64,000 nt of DNA from Vibrio sp. Hep-1b-8 (GTDB taxonomy: Bacteria > Pseudomonadota > Gammaproteobacteria > Enterobacterales > Vibrionaceae): assembly GCF_006124995.1 (NCBI RefSeq), contig NZ_QEWN01000001.1:1-64000 (forward strand). The letters run 5' to 3'. Positions 36,373 to 45,720 of the stretch are shown here, in pieces. The translations under genes were made by a program, and so were the position numbers. Within the stretch, counting starts at the first letter, position 1. Each line of letters opens with the position of its first letter. Under the pieces are notes generated by a model. That model was not told where the DNA came from. It saw only the letters and a list, made by a program, of their open reading frames with translations, and did not search any database.

Positions 36373-36540
36373 TTATCGCTCTTGATTAAGCCCCATCAGC
36401 GCACTTTGAGTCTCTGCAATACGTTTTTGTGTTTGATTGTCTGCAGAGATACCTAACTGCTGCTTTGCCTCATCTTCCGAGATCCCTAAGTGGCAGCACA
36501 ACAGATCAATAGCCATTTGATAGTCGTTAGTTTCAACCAT
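36373..36540 (-). CDS. Small conserved-looking protein of unknown function
   Basis: A 55-residue frame reads MVETNDYQMAIDLLCCHLGI, then SEDEAKQQLGISADNQTQKR and IAETQSALMGLNQER. It is acidic, helical and carries a vicinal CC pair. AGGGATAAGGGAC lies before the ATG, giving a good ribosome binding site, and the gene runs into the bidirectional bio terminator. The UBA-like pattern (LGISEDEAKQQL) might be a helical binding module. I do not recognise the family. Confidence 0.6.
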   Translation of the reverse strand: MVETNDYQMAIDLLCCHLGISEDEAKQQLGISADNQTQKRIAETQSALMGLNQER

Positions 36541-36744
36541 GATTTTGTCCCTTATCCCTATGTCCCATGGAGTGGATCAGTAGTAAATCTAGCATGTTTG
36601 ATTGGACTCTCAATACGACCAAAGTCTAACGCCTCGTGGTGTTGAGAAAGCTGACGATACATTATGGCGCTAATCCATTGATTGTAATGAAATTGAGAAA
36701 TTTGCTGCGTCCAGAAATCAAATGTTTCAATTTGCTGCTTAACC

Positions 36745-36773
36745 TTGATATTAAAAGGGATAGACTATATCTA
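36745..36773 (+). promoter_or_regulatory. Candidate htpX promoter
   Basis: TTGATA at 36745-36750, 17 bases, TATCTA at 36768-36773. A sigma32-type CTTGA (36744-36748) overlaps the -35, but no CCCAT-type -10 follows at 13-17 bases. htpX in E. coli is envelope-stress-controlled; the signal for that is not visible here. Confidence 0.4.
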
Positions 36774-36848
36774 TTAGGTAAAGAACAAGCTGGTCGTGAT
36801 TTGAATGCATCAGCATAGAGAAAAAGCTTCCGTTTTTGGAGAAAAGTA

Positions 36849-37712
36849 ATGAAGCGAGTAATGTTATTCCTTGTAACCAACTTAGCTGTTGTACTGGTAT
36901 TAAGTGTTGTCCTCAACATTGTGTATGCAGTGACAGGCATGCAACCAGGCAGCCTTTCTGGGTTACTGGTGATGGCCGCGGTATTTGGTTTTGGTGGTTC
37001 GTTTATCTCATTGCTAATGTCAAAGAGTATGGCATTGCGTTCAGTGGGAGGCATGGTTATTGAGAGTCCGCGTAACGAAACAGAACATTGGCTGCTAGAA
37101 ACGGTGCGTCGTCAATCTGAGCAAGTGGGTATTGGCATGCCAACGGTAGCCATCTATGATTCAGCGGATATCAATGCTTTTGCAACAGGTGCGAAACGAG
37201 ATGACTCTTTGGTCGCGGTTTCGACAGGCCTATTGCACAACATGACTCGTGATGAAGCAGAAGCGGTGCTTGCGCACGAAGTTAGCCACATTGCCAATGG
37301 TGATATGGTTACCATGACTCTGATGCAAGGTGTTGTAAATACCTTCGTTATCTTCTTGTCTCGTTTTATCGCTAACCTTGTTGCGTCGAACGACAATGAA
37401 GAAGAAGGTGGTAGTAATATGATGGTTTACTTTGGTGTCAGTATGGTACTAGAACTCATCTTCGGTTTCCTAGCGAGCTTTATTACCATGTGGTACAGCC
37501 GTCATCGTGAATTCCACGCAGATTCAGGTGCCGCACAGTTGGTTGGTAAGCACAAGATGATCGCAGCGCTAGAACGTCTTAAAGTAAGTCATGAATCACA
37601 GCTAGAAGGTTCTATGATGGCGTTTGGCATCAATGGTAAGCGTTCAATGACAGAACTACTAATGAGCCACCCTCCACTAGACAAACGTATTGCTGCACTG
37701 CGCAATTCTTAA
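36849..37712 (+). CDS. htpX: Membrane zinc protease HtpX
   Basis: HtpX degrades damaged inner-membrane proteins. The 287-residue protein has two N-terminal membrane helices (4-28, 37-57), the zinc motif HEVSH at 143-147 in [14 protein letters not shown], two further helices, and the third zinc ligand Glu221 in [13 protein letters not shown]. Length and order match E. coli HtpX (293). It is a single gene closed by a strong terminator. Confidence 0.97.
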   Translation: MKRVMLFLVTNLAVVLVLSVVLNIVYAVTGMQPGSLSGLLVMAAVFGFGGSFISLLMSKSMALRSVGGMVIESPRNETEHWLLETVRRQSEQVGIGMPTVAIYDSADINAFATGAKRDDSLVAVSTGLLHNMTRDEAEAVLAHEVSHIANGDMVTMTLMQGVVNTFVIFLSRFIANLVASNDNEEEGGSNMMVYFGVSMVLELIFGFLASFITMWYSRHREFHADSGAAQLVGKHKMIAALERLKVSHESQLEGSMMAFGINGKRSMTELLMSHPPLDKRIAALRNS

Positions 37713-37732
37713 TCTGTCGCTATAATTATTTG

Positions 37733-37763
37733 AAAAGGCTTGGTTTATAACCAAGCCTTTTTT
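37733..37763 (+). terminator. Terminator of htpX
   Basis: AAAAGGCTTGGTT, a short TAT/A loop, AACCAAGCCTTTTTT is a perfect 13-bp stem. Confidence 0.92.
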
Positions 37764-37799
37764 GATCCGTTTGAAAAATCCAACGTACAAAAGCCATAA

Positions 37800-37825
37800 G
37801 TTATACAAAATCATTTTTGTACAAC
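37800..37825. promoter_or_regulatory. Upstream operator dyad of the lipid cluster
   Basis: GTTATACAAAA, spacer TCAT, TTTTGTACAAC pairs at 10 of 11 positions. Its right half-site contains the -35 hexamer TTGTAC (37817-37822). Core half-sites are TATACA and TGTACA, 10 bases apart. MerR-type light regulators of the CarH/LitR group bind near the -35 of their targets, so this is a candidate site; the regulator is not in the window. Confidence 0.6.
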
Positions 37826-37845
37826 TTTAATTTTTCATCTATGAT
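37817..37845 (+). promoter_or_regulatory. Promoter of the lipid-modification operon
   Basis: TTGTAC at 37817-37822, 17 bases, TATGAT at 37840-37845 (5 of 6 to TATAAT). It is 50 bases upstream of the first ATG, and lies between two operator-like dyads. Confidence 0.6.
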
Positions 37846-37851
37846 TTGCAT

Positions 37852-37878
37852 GTTATACAAATAAGATTTATGTATAGC
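37852..37878. promoter_or_regulatory. Downstream operator dyad of the lipid cluster
   Basis: TATACA at 37854-37859 and TGTATA at 37871-37876 form a dyad with an 11-base spacer, within GTTATACAAAT and TTTATGTATAGC. It covers the expected transcription start and repeats the half-sites of the upstream dyad 52 bases away (five helical turns), so two bound dimers could cooperate. Confidence 0.55.
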
Positions 37879-37894
37879 TTTTAGGGAGTGACAT

Positions 37895-38314
37895 ATGGAT
37901 GTCCAATCTGTAAGCAAGGTATATCAACAACTGAACAAGGAAAATCTTCACCTTCTGTCGGATGTTTATCATCAAGAAGTGGTGTTTGAAGATGCTGCCC
38001 ACCGCTTGGAAGGTTGGGACGCGCTTGAGCGCTATTTTGAGACACTCTACAAAAACGTGACACGTTGTGATTTTGAGATTCAGGAGCATCAGCAAACGGA
38101 TGATAGTGGGTTTCTCACTTGGCGAATGGCATTAGAGCATCCAAAATTATCAAAAGGTACGGTGATTTATGTCAATGGCGTTAGTCATATTAAGTTTTCT
38201 GAAGGGCGAGTCATCTACCACAGAGACTATTTTGATTTGGGTGAAATGCTGTATGAGAACCTACCGTTACTTGGCTCAATTATAAAAAGCATCAAGCAGA
38301 GGTTAGGCAAATGA
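37895..38314 (+). CDS. NTF2-like (SnoaL-fold) protein
   Basis: The 139-residue protein starts MDVQSVSKVYQQLNKENLHL and has the NTF2/SnoaL cone layout: an N-terminal helix, YHQEVVFEDAAHRLEG, a helix ALERYFETLYKNV, and beta strands ending IKFSEGRVIYHRDYFDLGEM. Such proteins bind or isomerise small hydrophobic molecules. AGGGAG precedes the ATG. It heads the eight-gene operon; its stop overlaps the SDR start (ATGA). Confidence 0.8.
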   Translation: MDVQSVSKVYQQLNKENLHLLSDVYHQEVVFEDAAHRLEGWDALERYFETLYKNVTRCDFEIQEHQQTDDSGFLTWRMALEHPKLSKGTVIYVNGVSHIKFSEGRVIYHRDYFDLGEMLYENLPLLGSIIKSIKQRLGK

Positions 38315-39039
38315 ACTGCGTTCTGATTACGGGTGCGACATCGGGTATTGGCTATCAGTTAGCCAAAGATTACGCTGAAAATGGCTGGCATGTTATTGCT
38401 TGTGGACGTAACACTGCCGTTCTCAATGAAATGGTTGAGACGTCAACGTCGATCTCTTCACTAACCTTTGATCAAACAAACCTTGAGCAGACCAAAACGA
38501 CTTTGTCTCATTTGCCGATTACGCCCCAGTTATGGATATTCAATGCGGGTGATTGTGAGTACATCGAAGATGGGCAACTGGACGCTGAACTCATTAAGAG
38601 AGTTTTCGATATCAATGTGATTGGTTTGTCGAATGCTATCCACGCGTGTCAGCCGCATTTCAGCGCGGGGCATAGGGTGGCGATTATTGGCTCTATCGCC
38701 AGTGAAGTCGCGTTACCTAGAGCGGAAGCCTATGGTGCGTCAAAAGCTGCGGTCAGCTACCTCGCTAGAACTTTACAGTTGGACTTAAAACCACAGGGAA
38801 TTGATGTTTCGATAGTCTACCCTGGCTTTGTGAAAACACCACTCACAGATAAGAACACCTTTGATATGCCAATGTTGGTGTCTGCGCAGCAAGCATCCCA
38901 ACAGATTCGTCATGGTTTAGCGAAGGGCAAAGGCCATATTTATTTTCCAACTAAATTTACATCAATTTTGCGATTGATTGGTGCATTGCCATACCGTTGG
39001 CAAAATGCTCTGACTGCAAAGTTGCTCGCCCAGGGATAG
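38311..39039 (+). CDS. Short-chain dehydrogenase/reductase
   Basis: The 242-residue protein has the SDR cofactor motif LITGATSGIGYQLAKDYAE (G-x-x-x-G-I-G) at about 4-22, the structural NAG in WIFNAGD, the catalytic Ser in GSIASEVALP, and Y-x-x-x-K as YGASKAAVSYLA. Substrate unknown; a lipid or aldehyde derived from the membrane is inferred from the neighbours. It is followed by the flavin oxidase after ten bases. Confidence 0.9.
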   Translation: MNCVLITGATSGIGYQLAKDYAENGWHVIACGRNTAVLNEMVETSTSISSLTFDQTNLEQTKTTLSHLPITPQLWIFNAGDCEYIEDGQLDAELIKRVFDINVIGLSNAIHACQPHFSAGHRVAIIGSIASEVALPRAEAYGASKAAVSYLARTLQLDLKPQGIDVSIVYPGFVKTPLTDKNTFDMPMLVSAQQASQQIRHGLAKGKGHIYFPTKFTSILRLIGALPYRWQNALTAKLLAQG

Positions 39040-39049
39040 AGGTAAAGAT

Positions 39050-40327
39050 ATGAAAATCGCAATTATAGGCAGTGGAATTTCTGGATTAACGTGTGGTTAT
39101 TATCTTAGTCGTGACCACGATGTAACCTTGTTTGAAGCGAATGATTATATTGGAGGGCATACCGCGACGGTTGACGTCGAACTTGAGGGTAGTCGCTATT
39201 CCGTTGATACGGGCTTTATCGTTTATAACGATCGAACCTACCCGAATTTTATCGCCTTGATGAATGAGATTGGCGTGGAAGGAAGACCAAGCCAAATGAG
39301 CTTCAGCGTCCGAAATGACAGTAATGGGCTTGAGTATAATGGCCACACATTAACCACCTTATTTGCACAGAAGAGAAACTGGCTAAATCCTAAGTTTTAC
39401 TCATTTATATTTGAAATATTGAGATTTAACCGCCTAGTCAAAGAGTGTGTTGATCAAACAACGGGCGAGAACACCTTAGGCGACTTCTTGACCTCTCACC
39501 GTTTTAGCGATTACTTCTGCGACAACTATATTCTACCAATGGGGGCGGCCATTTGGTCTTCAACTCTCGCAGATATGAGAGCGTTTCCGCTCCAGTTTTT
39601 CGCGCGTTTTTTCTTAAATCATGGACTGCTTGATGTGACAAACAGACCTCAATGGTATGTGATTAAAGGTGGATCTAGAGAGTACATCAAGCCATTAACT
39701 AAAGGGTTTGCGGACAAGATTCGACTCAATAGTTCGGTCGAGTCAGTGAGTCGTGATCAAGCTGGGGTTACGGTCAGAGTTAATGGTCAAACCGAACGTT
39801 TTGACCAAGTGATTTTTGCTTGTCACAGCGATCAAGCTAAGCATTTGTTGGCTGATATCAGCTCAGTAGAGAGCGAAATCTTATCCGATTTAGCCTATCA
39901 GCCAAATGAAGTCGTTCTTCACACGGATGAATCTTTGCTGCCAAAACGAAAAGCGGCATGGGCATCATGGAACTATTGGTTGGATGGTGGTGAGCAAGAG
40001 CAATCTCGACCACCTACGTTGACCTACAATATGAACATCCTACAGCACATCCAAGCGCCAAAAACGTTTTGTGTTTCTTTAAACAGTAGCGATCAGATAG
40101 ACAAAGACAAAATACTGAAAAGTTTTGTCTACCACCATCCGGTGTTTAGCCGCGACTCGATGGCCGCTCAGGCAAGACGCAATGAAATTAATGGCTTGTC
40201 TCGGACATGGTTTTGTGGCGCGTATTGGTACAACGGGTTCCATGAAGATGGCGTTCGCAGTGGATTGGATGTAGTGAGAGGAATACGTTTAGCCAGTGAA
40301 ACCCTTCAATCTCAGGGAGCGGCTTAA
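39050..40327 (+). CDS. FAD-dependent amine-oxidase-type oxidoreductase
   Basis: The 425-residue protein begins MKIAIIGSGISGLTCGYYLS with the dinucleotide-binding G-x-G-x-x-G, then FEANDYIGGHTATVDVE, the usual second strand. The C-terminal WFCGAYWYNGFHEDGVRSGL binds FAD. Proteins of this type occur next to DUF1365 and cyclopropane-synthase-like genes in many bacteria and in the sigma-E/ChrR regulon of Rhodobacter, where related genes make unusual (furan or cyclopropane) fatty acids. A desaturation or dehydrogenation of acyl chains is the likely role. Confidence 0.88.
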   Translation: MKIAIIGSGISGLTCGYYLSRDHDVTLFEANDYIGGHTATVDVELEGSRYSVDTGFIVYNDRTYPNFIALMNEIGVEGRPSQMSFSVRNDSNGLEYNGHTLTTLFAQKRNWLNPKFYSFIFEILRFNRLVKECVDQTTGENTLGDFLTSHRFSDYFCDNYILPMGAAIWSSTLADMRAFPLQFFARFFLNHGLLDVTNRPQWYVIKGGSREYIKPLTKGFADKIRLNSSVESVSRDQAGVTVRVNGQTERFDQVIFACHSDQAKHLLADISSVESEILSDLAYQPNEVVLHTDESLLPKRKAAWASWNYWLDGGEQEQSRPPTLTYNMNILQHIQAPKTFCVSLNSSDQIDKDKILKSFVYHHPVFSRDSMAAQARRNEINGLSRTWFCGAYWYNGFHEDGVRSGLDVVRGIRLASETLQSQGAA

Positions 40328-40328
40328 G

Positions 40329-41111
40329 ATGTCCTTGGAACAGCGTAACCATTTGCTGGTTGGAAACGTCCGACATCGTCGTTTTACGCCCATTGAACAT
40401 GCGCTGAACTATCATCTATTTATGCCTTGTCTTGATCTGGATGATCTCGACGCTCTGCAACAGAGAGTGTGGGGGTTTGGTCAGAGATGGTGGCATTGGG
40501 CGAGGTTTAAGCGCCAAGACTATCTCGGTAGTGGGGACTTAAAACAAGCGGTATTGAGTAAGGTTCAACAGCTGGGTGGAGAACCGATTCAAGGAACCGT
40601 GAAAGCGGTCATCCATCTTCGATACTTTGGCATTTACTTCAGTCCGGTGAACTTTTACTACATTTACGACCAACAAGGTCATTGGAGATACTTGCTTGCG
40701 GAAGTCAGTAATACTCCTTGGAATGAGCGCCACTACTATCTGCTCGATGCTGATGACCGGAATACTTGGACTCACAGCAAAGTATTTCATGTCTCGCCAT
40801 TCAATCCGCTAGAACAGCAATACCACTGGAACATCAAACCTCTGGGCGACAAGTTATCTGTTCACTTGGCTTGTCACCGAGAGAGTAAGGAGTTTGATGC
40901 TACGCTTAAAATGAACAAACATCCTTTTAATTCAAAAGTATTACTCAAGCACCTGATCGTTACACCCATAATGGCAGTAAAAGTGATGACAGGGATTTAT
41001 TGGCACGCTTTAAAGCTCTGGATTAAAGGTGCACCGTTTTACTCTCATCCGAAATATCAACAAGGGCTTGACAGTTCAACGGATAACAGCAGCGCGGAAC
41101 TAAAAAAATAA
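40329..41111 (+). CDS. DUF1365 protein
   Basis: The start at 40329 (MSLEQRNHLLVGNVRHRRF) follows the oxidase stop by one base; the frame extends to 40296 inside that gene and is not preferred. The 260-residue protein has the family blocks HRRFTPIEHALNYHLFMPCL, LRYFGIYFSPVNFYYIY and AEVSNTPWNERHYYLL, then HVSPFNPLEQQYHW. DUF1365 genes are nearly always found between the flavin oxidase and the methyltransferase of this cluster type; the biochemical role is not established. Confidence 0.92.
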   Translation: MSLEQRNHLLVGNVRHRRFTPIEHALNYHLFMPCLDLDDLDALQQRVWGFGQRWWHWARFKRQDYLGSGDLKQAVLSKVQQLGGEPIQGTVKAVIHLRYFGIYFSPVNFYYIYDQQGHWRYLLAEVSNTPWNERHYYLLDADDRNTWTHSKVFHVSPFNPLEQQYHWNIKPLGDKLSVHLACHRESKEFDATLKMNKHPFNSKVLLKHLIVTPIMAVKVMTGIYWHALKLWIKGAPFYSHPKYQQGLDSSTDNSSAELKK

Positions 41112-41126
41112 CAAGGAATCGATGAC

Positions 41127-42374
41127 ATGATTAACTCACAGACACTGGCTTTGCCTGTTCAGTTAAGTTCAGTACAAAAAACAGCCCGAAATATCGCATT
41201 TTCTTGTCTCTGCAAGCTACAAGTTGGTTCTTTAACTGTGATTGAATCATTTAGTGATGAACCAGCACTGCGCGTAAGAGAGCAGTTTGGCAAGCCTAAA
41301 GAAGGTCAACCCAGCGCTATCATAGAAGTAAAGAATCCGGCCTTTTATGCCCGTTTGCTCAAGGGGGGCAGTATTGCAGCGGGTGAGGCATACATGGATG
41401 GTTGGTGGGATAGCCCTAACCTTACTCAACTGATGGAGTTGATGGCACTCAACTTGTCAGCGTTAGACTCGATAGAGAGCCGTTCTAGTTTGTTGTCCAA
41501 GCTTACTTATCAAGTCAGCCATTGGTTAAACAGAAATACGGTGGCCAATTCAGCCAAAAACATCGAAGCGCACTATGACCTGAGTAATGACCTTTACCAA
41601 ACATTTCTCGACCCAAGAATGCTCTACTCGTCTGCTGTGTTTAACGATTGCAGTGACTCATTAGAGCAAGCGCAAATCAACAAGATGGAACGTTTGTGTC
41701 AGCAACTTAAGCTGACAGCGAACGATAGCGTGATCGAAATCGGCACAGGTTGGGGGGCAATGGCGATCTATATGGCGGAAACATATGGCTGCCATGTTAC
41801 GACAACAACGATTTCAGAGCAGCAATACCAATATGCGAAACAGGCCATAGAGGCGAAAGGCTTGACCGATAGAATCACGTTACTTAAGAAAGACTATCGT
41901 TTGCTTGAAGGTGAATTTGACAAGCTGGTCTCGATCGAAATGATTGAAGCGGTTGGTAAACAGTTTTTGACGTCGTACATTCAGAAGTGCCAATCGTTAC
42001 TCAAACCTGGTGGTCTGATGGCGATACAAGCAATTACCATTGCAGATCAACGTTATGACTATTACAGCAACAACGTTGACTTTATCCAGAAGTATATCTT
42101 TCCGGGTGGTTTTCTTCCTTCAATCACCGCTTTAACTCAAGCCACCACTAAGCATAGTGACTTGGTACTAAGAGATCTGTTTGACATAGGACAGGACTAC
42201 GCACGCACGCTTAGTCACTGGTATGAGCGTTTCAATGTTGCGCAAGAACAGGTCTATAAACTCGGATTTGATGAACGTTTCATTCGCATGTGGAACTATT
42301 ACTTCTGCTATTGTGAAGGCGGATTCCGAGCAAAATCGATCAGTACAGTGCACATGACGTTCCAACGTCCTTAA
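41127..42374 (+). CDS. Cyclopropane-fatty-acid-synthase-like SAM methyltransferase
   Basis: The 415-residue protein carries the CFA synthase pattern: GEAYMDGWWDSPNLTQL at about 90, AHYDLSNDLYQTFLDPRMLYSS split by the usual residues, motif I VIEIGTGWGAMAIYMAE, and FIQKYIFPGGFLPS. It transfers a methyl or methylene group to unsaturated acyl chains of membrane lipids. In this cluster type it is distinct from housekeeping cfa and often acts with the flavin oxidase. E. coli Cfa is 382 residues, so length is normal. Confidence 0.92.
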   Translation: MINSQTLALPVQLSSVQKTARNIAFSCLCKLQVGSLTVIESFSDEPALRVREQFGKPKEGQPSAIIEVKNPAFYARLLKGGSIAAGEAYMDGWWDSPNLTQLMELMALNLSALDSIESRSSLLSKLTYQVSHWLNRNTVANSAKNIEAHYDLSNDLYQTFLDPRMLYSSAVFNDCSDSLEQAQINKMERLCQQLKLTANDSVIEIGTGWGAMAIYMAETYGCHVTTTTISEQQYQYAKQAIEAKGLTDRITLLKKDYRLLEGEFDKLVSIEMIEAVGKQFLTSYIQKCQSLLKPGGLMAIQAITIADQRYDYYSNNVDFIQKYIFPGGFLPSITALTQATTKHSDLVLRDLFDIGQDYARTLSHWYERFNVAQEQVYKLGFDERFIRMWNYYFCYCEGGFRAKSISTVHMTFQRP

Positions 42375-42390
42375 CAAAGAGAGTGAGCTG

Positions 42391-42912
42391 ATGAAGCGTC
42401 TCATACTCATCTCAACTTGGTTCCAGATTATCTGGTTCGTGGCTGTTATTGGGCAAACATCATGGCATTGGCTGACGTTGTTGTTAGTCACCTTTACTCT
42501 CTTAATCACCGCTATGCGTAGCGAATTTGCTTGGAAAAAGATCGCGGTGATCGTGGCAGTGGGCATCAGCGTAGACTCGGTTAATATGGCGTTAGGACTC
42601 TTGCATTTTGAGCAAGGGTACCTTCCGTTATGGTTAGTCTCTCTATGGGTTATTTTTGCCTGGTACTGCTATTTTTTATATCCGGTAGTGAGCCAATACC
42701 CATTATCTATCGTATCAGTCATAGGTGGAATTGGTGGAGCACTCAGTTACAGTGCCGGTGAGAAGCTTAACGCGGTGACTTTCGGATTGCCGATAGTGTT
42801 AACAGCTGGCATCTTGTTAATTGAGTGGACCATCATGGTCTTATTGATTTTTAAGGTGTACGGATATGAAAATCATCCTGATACTCGTAACTTATCTAGT
42901 AGTGACAGCTAG
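42391..42912 (+). CDS. DUF2878 membrane protein
   Basis: The 173-residue protein has about five membrane helices (WFQIIWFVAVIGQTSWHWL; LLLVTFTLLITAM; a helix at 70-85 around DSVNMALGLLHF; LPLWLVSLWVIFAWYCYFLY; and a C-terminal one). The W-x-x-L-W-V-x-F-A-x-x-C-Y block is typical of DUF2878, a family seen in the same cluster type. Function unknown; the last 47 bases overlap the next gene, so the two are likely coupled. Confidence 0.82.
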   Translation: MKRLILISTWFQIIWFVAVIGQTSWHWLTLLLVTFTLLITAMRSEFAWKKIAVIVAVGISVDSVNMALGLLHFEQGYLPLWLVSLWVIFAWYCYFLYPVVSQYPLSIVSVIGGIGGALSYSAGEKLNAVTFGLPIVLTAGILLIEWTIMVLLIFKVYGYENHPDTRNLSSSDS

Positions 42913-43414
42913 TGCGTTGGCTTCTGTTGTCTCTGACAGGGTGGAACAAGACTGGCGCAATTGGTCAAAGGTAGGACAAGCGCAACTTACCATGCTTTTC
43001 TTTGATATTTACCACTCTCAGCTTCTTACACCGAGTGGGCGATATACACTTGACCCTGATATTACCCCGCATCCTTTGGCACTATCTATCACCTACCAAA
43101 GAGAGATTTCACAGCAGCAATTGATCGATGCGACGCTAGAACAATGGCAAAAGCTCGGCTACCAAGCAACACAAACCCAGCAATGGGCAGAGCATTTAGC
43201 GAGTATCTTCCCGAATATCAAGAAGGGACACAGTTTGACATATGTAACAGACGGTGTTCAGGGACAGTTTTATTTCTCTGAGCAGCAAGCGAGCATTAAG
43301 CTCATCGGTGTGATAGAAGAAGAACAGCTTAATGATGCATTTTTGGCTATTTGGCTCTCGCCCGATACTGAATATCCTAGCTTGAGAGAGCGCCTGATTG
43401 GGAGAGCACAATGA
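42866..43414 (+). CDS. Chalcone-isomerase-like periplasmic protein
   Basis: The 182-residue protein has a signal peptide (MKIILILVTYLVVTASALAS) and a mature part with the bacterial chalcone-isomerase-like pattern: VGQAQLTMLFFDIYHSQLLT, PLALSITYQREISQQQL, and DAFLAIWLSPDTEYPSLRERL at the C-terminus. In plants this fold binds flavonoids or fatty acids; a periplasmic fatty-acid-binding role would fit the cluster. It overlaps the DUF3833 start by four bases. Confidence 0.82.
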   Translation: MKIILILVTYLVVTASALASVVSDRVEQDWRNWSKVGQAQLTMLFFDIYHSQLLTPSGRYTLDPDITPHPLALSITYQREISQQQLIDATLEQWQKLGYQATQTQQWAEHLASIFPNIKKGHSLTYVTDGVQGQFYFSEQQASIKLIGVIEEEQLNDAFLAIWLSPDTEYPSLRERLIGRAQ

Positions 43415-43941
43415 TAACTCAGCTACGTGCGGCTATCGCCACTCTGGTAATCCTGTTTTTACTAGGCTGTGCGGCGGAATTGGATGATTACCAATCTACT
43501 CAACCTAAATTTGACCTGTTCGAGTATTTTCAGGGAGAGTCGACAGCTTGGGGAATGGTGCAGGACTACTCCAGTAAACAGACGCGGCGTTTCGAAGTTA
43601 ACATCAAAGGGAGCGTAGCGGGCAATGTGCTGACCTTAGTTGAAGATTTCGTTTTTGATGACGGAGAGACATCGCAGAGAATCTGGTCAATCGAGCGGGT
43701 TGGTGGTGGTCAATACCAAGGGCGTGCCGACGACATTATTGGTGTTGCCACAGGACGAGAAGTTGGTAATGCTCTGCAATGGCAGTATGATTTTGAATTG
43801 AAGATGGAACAATCAACGGTGGTGGTTACCTTCGATGATTGGTTATACAGACAAGATGACAGACATGTGTTCAACCTTACCAAAATCAAAAAGTTTGGCA
43901 TTGAGGTAGGCACGATCACCCTGTTTTTCCAGAAGCAATAA
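43411..43941 (+). CDS. DUF3833 lipoprotein
   Basis: The 176-residue protein starts MITQLRAAIATLVILFLLGC, a lipoprotein signal with the lipidated Cys20 (LLGC). The mature part FDLFEYFQGESTAWGMVQDY and VLTLVEDFVFDDGETSQRIW matches DUF3833, a lipocalin-like beta-barrel family found at the end of this cluster type. It could hold or carry a lipid in the envelope. It is the last of the eight genes. Confidence 0.85.
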   Translation: MITQLRAAIATLVILFLLGCAAELDDYQSTQPKFDLFEYFQGESTAWGMVQDYSSKQTRRFEVNIKGSVAGNVLTLVEDFVFDDGETSQRIWSIERVGGGQYQGRADDIIGVATGREVGNALQWQYDFELKMEQSTVVVTFDDWLYRQDDRHVFNLTKIKKFGIEVGTITLFFQKQ

Positions 43942-44073
43942 ACAGTTGTGGATAACTGGCTCGGGCTCCACCCTACTGGCAGTGAGTGTTGGTAGGAAAA
44001 TGATCCAACTTTTGGTCTTGAAGGTGTCGACAGGACTCGCTCCTAAAGCGAGATAATAATCCAGCTCACCAAA

Positions 44074-44105
44074 ATAAAAAGGGTTGACGCCTTAACGCCA
44101 ACCCT
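44074..44105 (-). terminator. Terminator of purB
   Basis: On the minus strand AGGGTTG-G-CG, a six-base loop, CG-T-CAACCCT with one mismatched pair, then TTTTTATTTT. It lies about 100 bases beyond the purB stop, with the tandem repeat between. Confidence 0.75.
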
Positions 44106-44108
44106 CAC

Positions 44109-44199
44109 ACTACTCACTACTCACTACTCACTACTCACTACTCACTACTCACTACTCACTACTCACTACTCACTACTCGCTACTCGCTACTCGCTACTC
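44109..44199. repeat. 7-bp tandem repeat, 13 copies
   Basis: ACTACTC is repeated ten times without a mismatch (44109-44178), followed by three copies of GCTACTC (44179-44199). Read as RNA from purB this is three GAGUAGC then ten GAGUAGU units, starting six bases past the stop codon. Perfect short repeats of this kind change copy number by slippage. Confidence 0.97.
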
Positions 44200-44204
44200 G
44201 ATTC

Positions 44205-45626
<1,422 letters not shown>

Positions 45627-45648
45627 TTAGTGATTTGTCACGAATATT

Positions 45649-45664
45649 GCGCAAACGTTTGCGC
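45649..45664. promoter_or_regulatory. PurR operator of purB
   Basis: GCGCAAACGTTTGCGC is a perfect 16-bp palindrome with the PurR core GCAAACGTTTGC. It is 74 bases upstream of the purB ATG, in the 145-base hflD-purB gap. In E. coli the purB operator lies within the coding region; here it is at the promoter. Confidence 0.9.
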
Positions 45665-45720
45665 GAGAGTTATTTTGGTATAAAGAAACAGCTCGCGCTA
45701 AGGCACGAGCTGGGAATTAA

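Noticed and set aside
44109..44199. CRISPR-like array
   Set aside because: The units are 7 bases and contiguous, with no spacers, so this is a tandem repeat.
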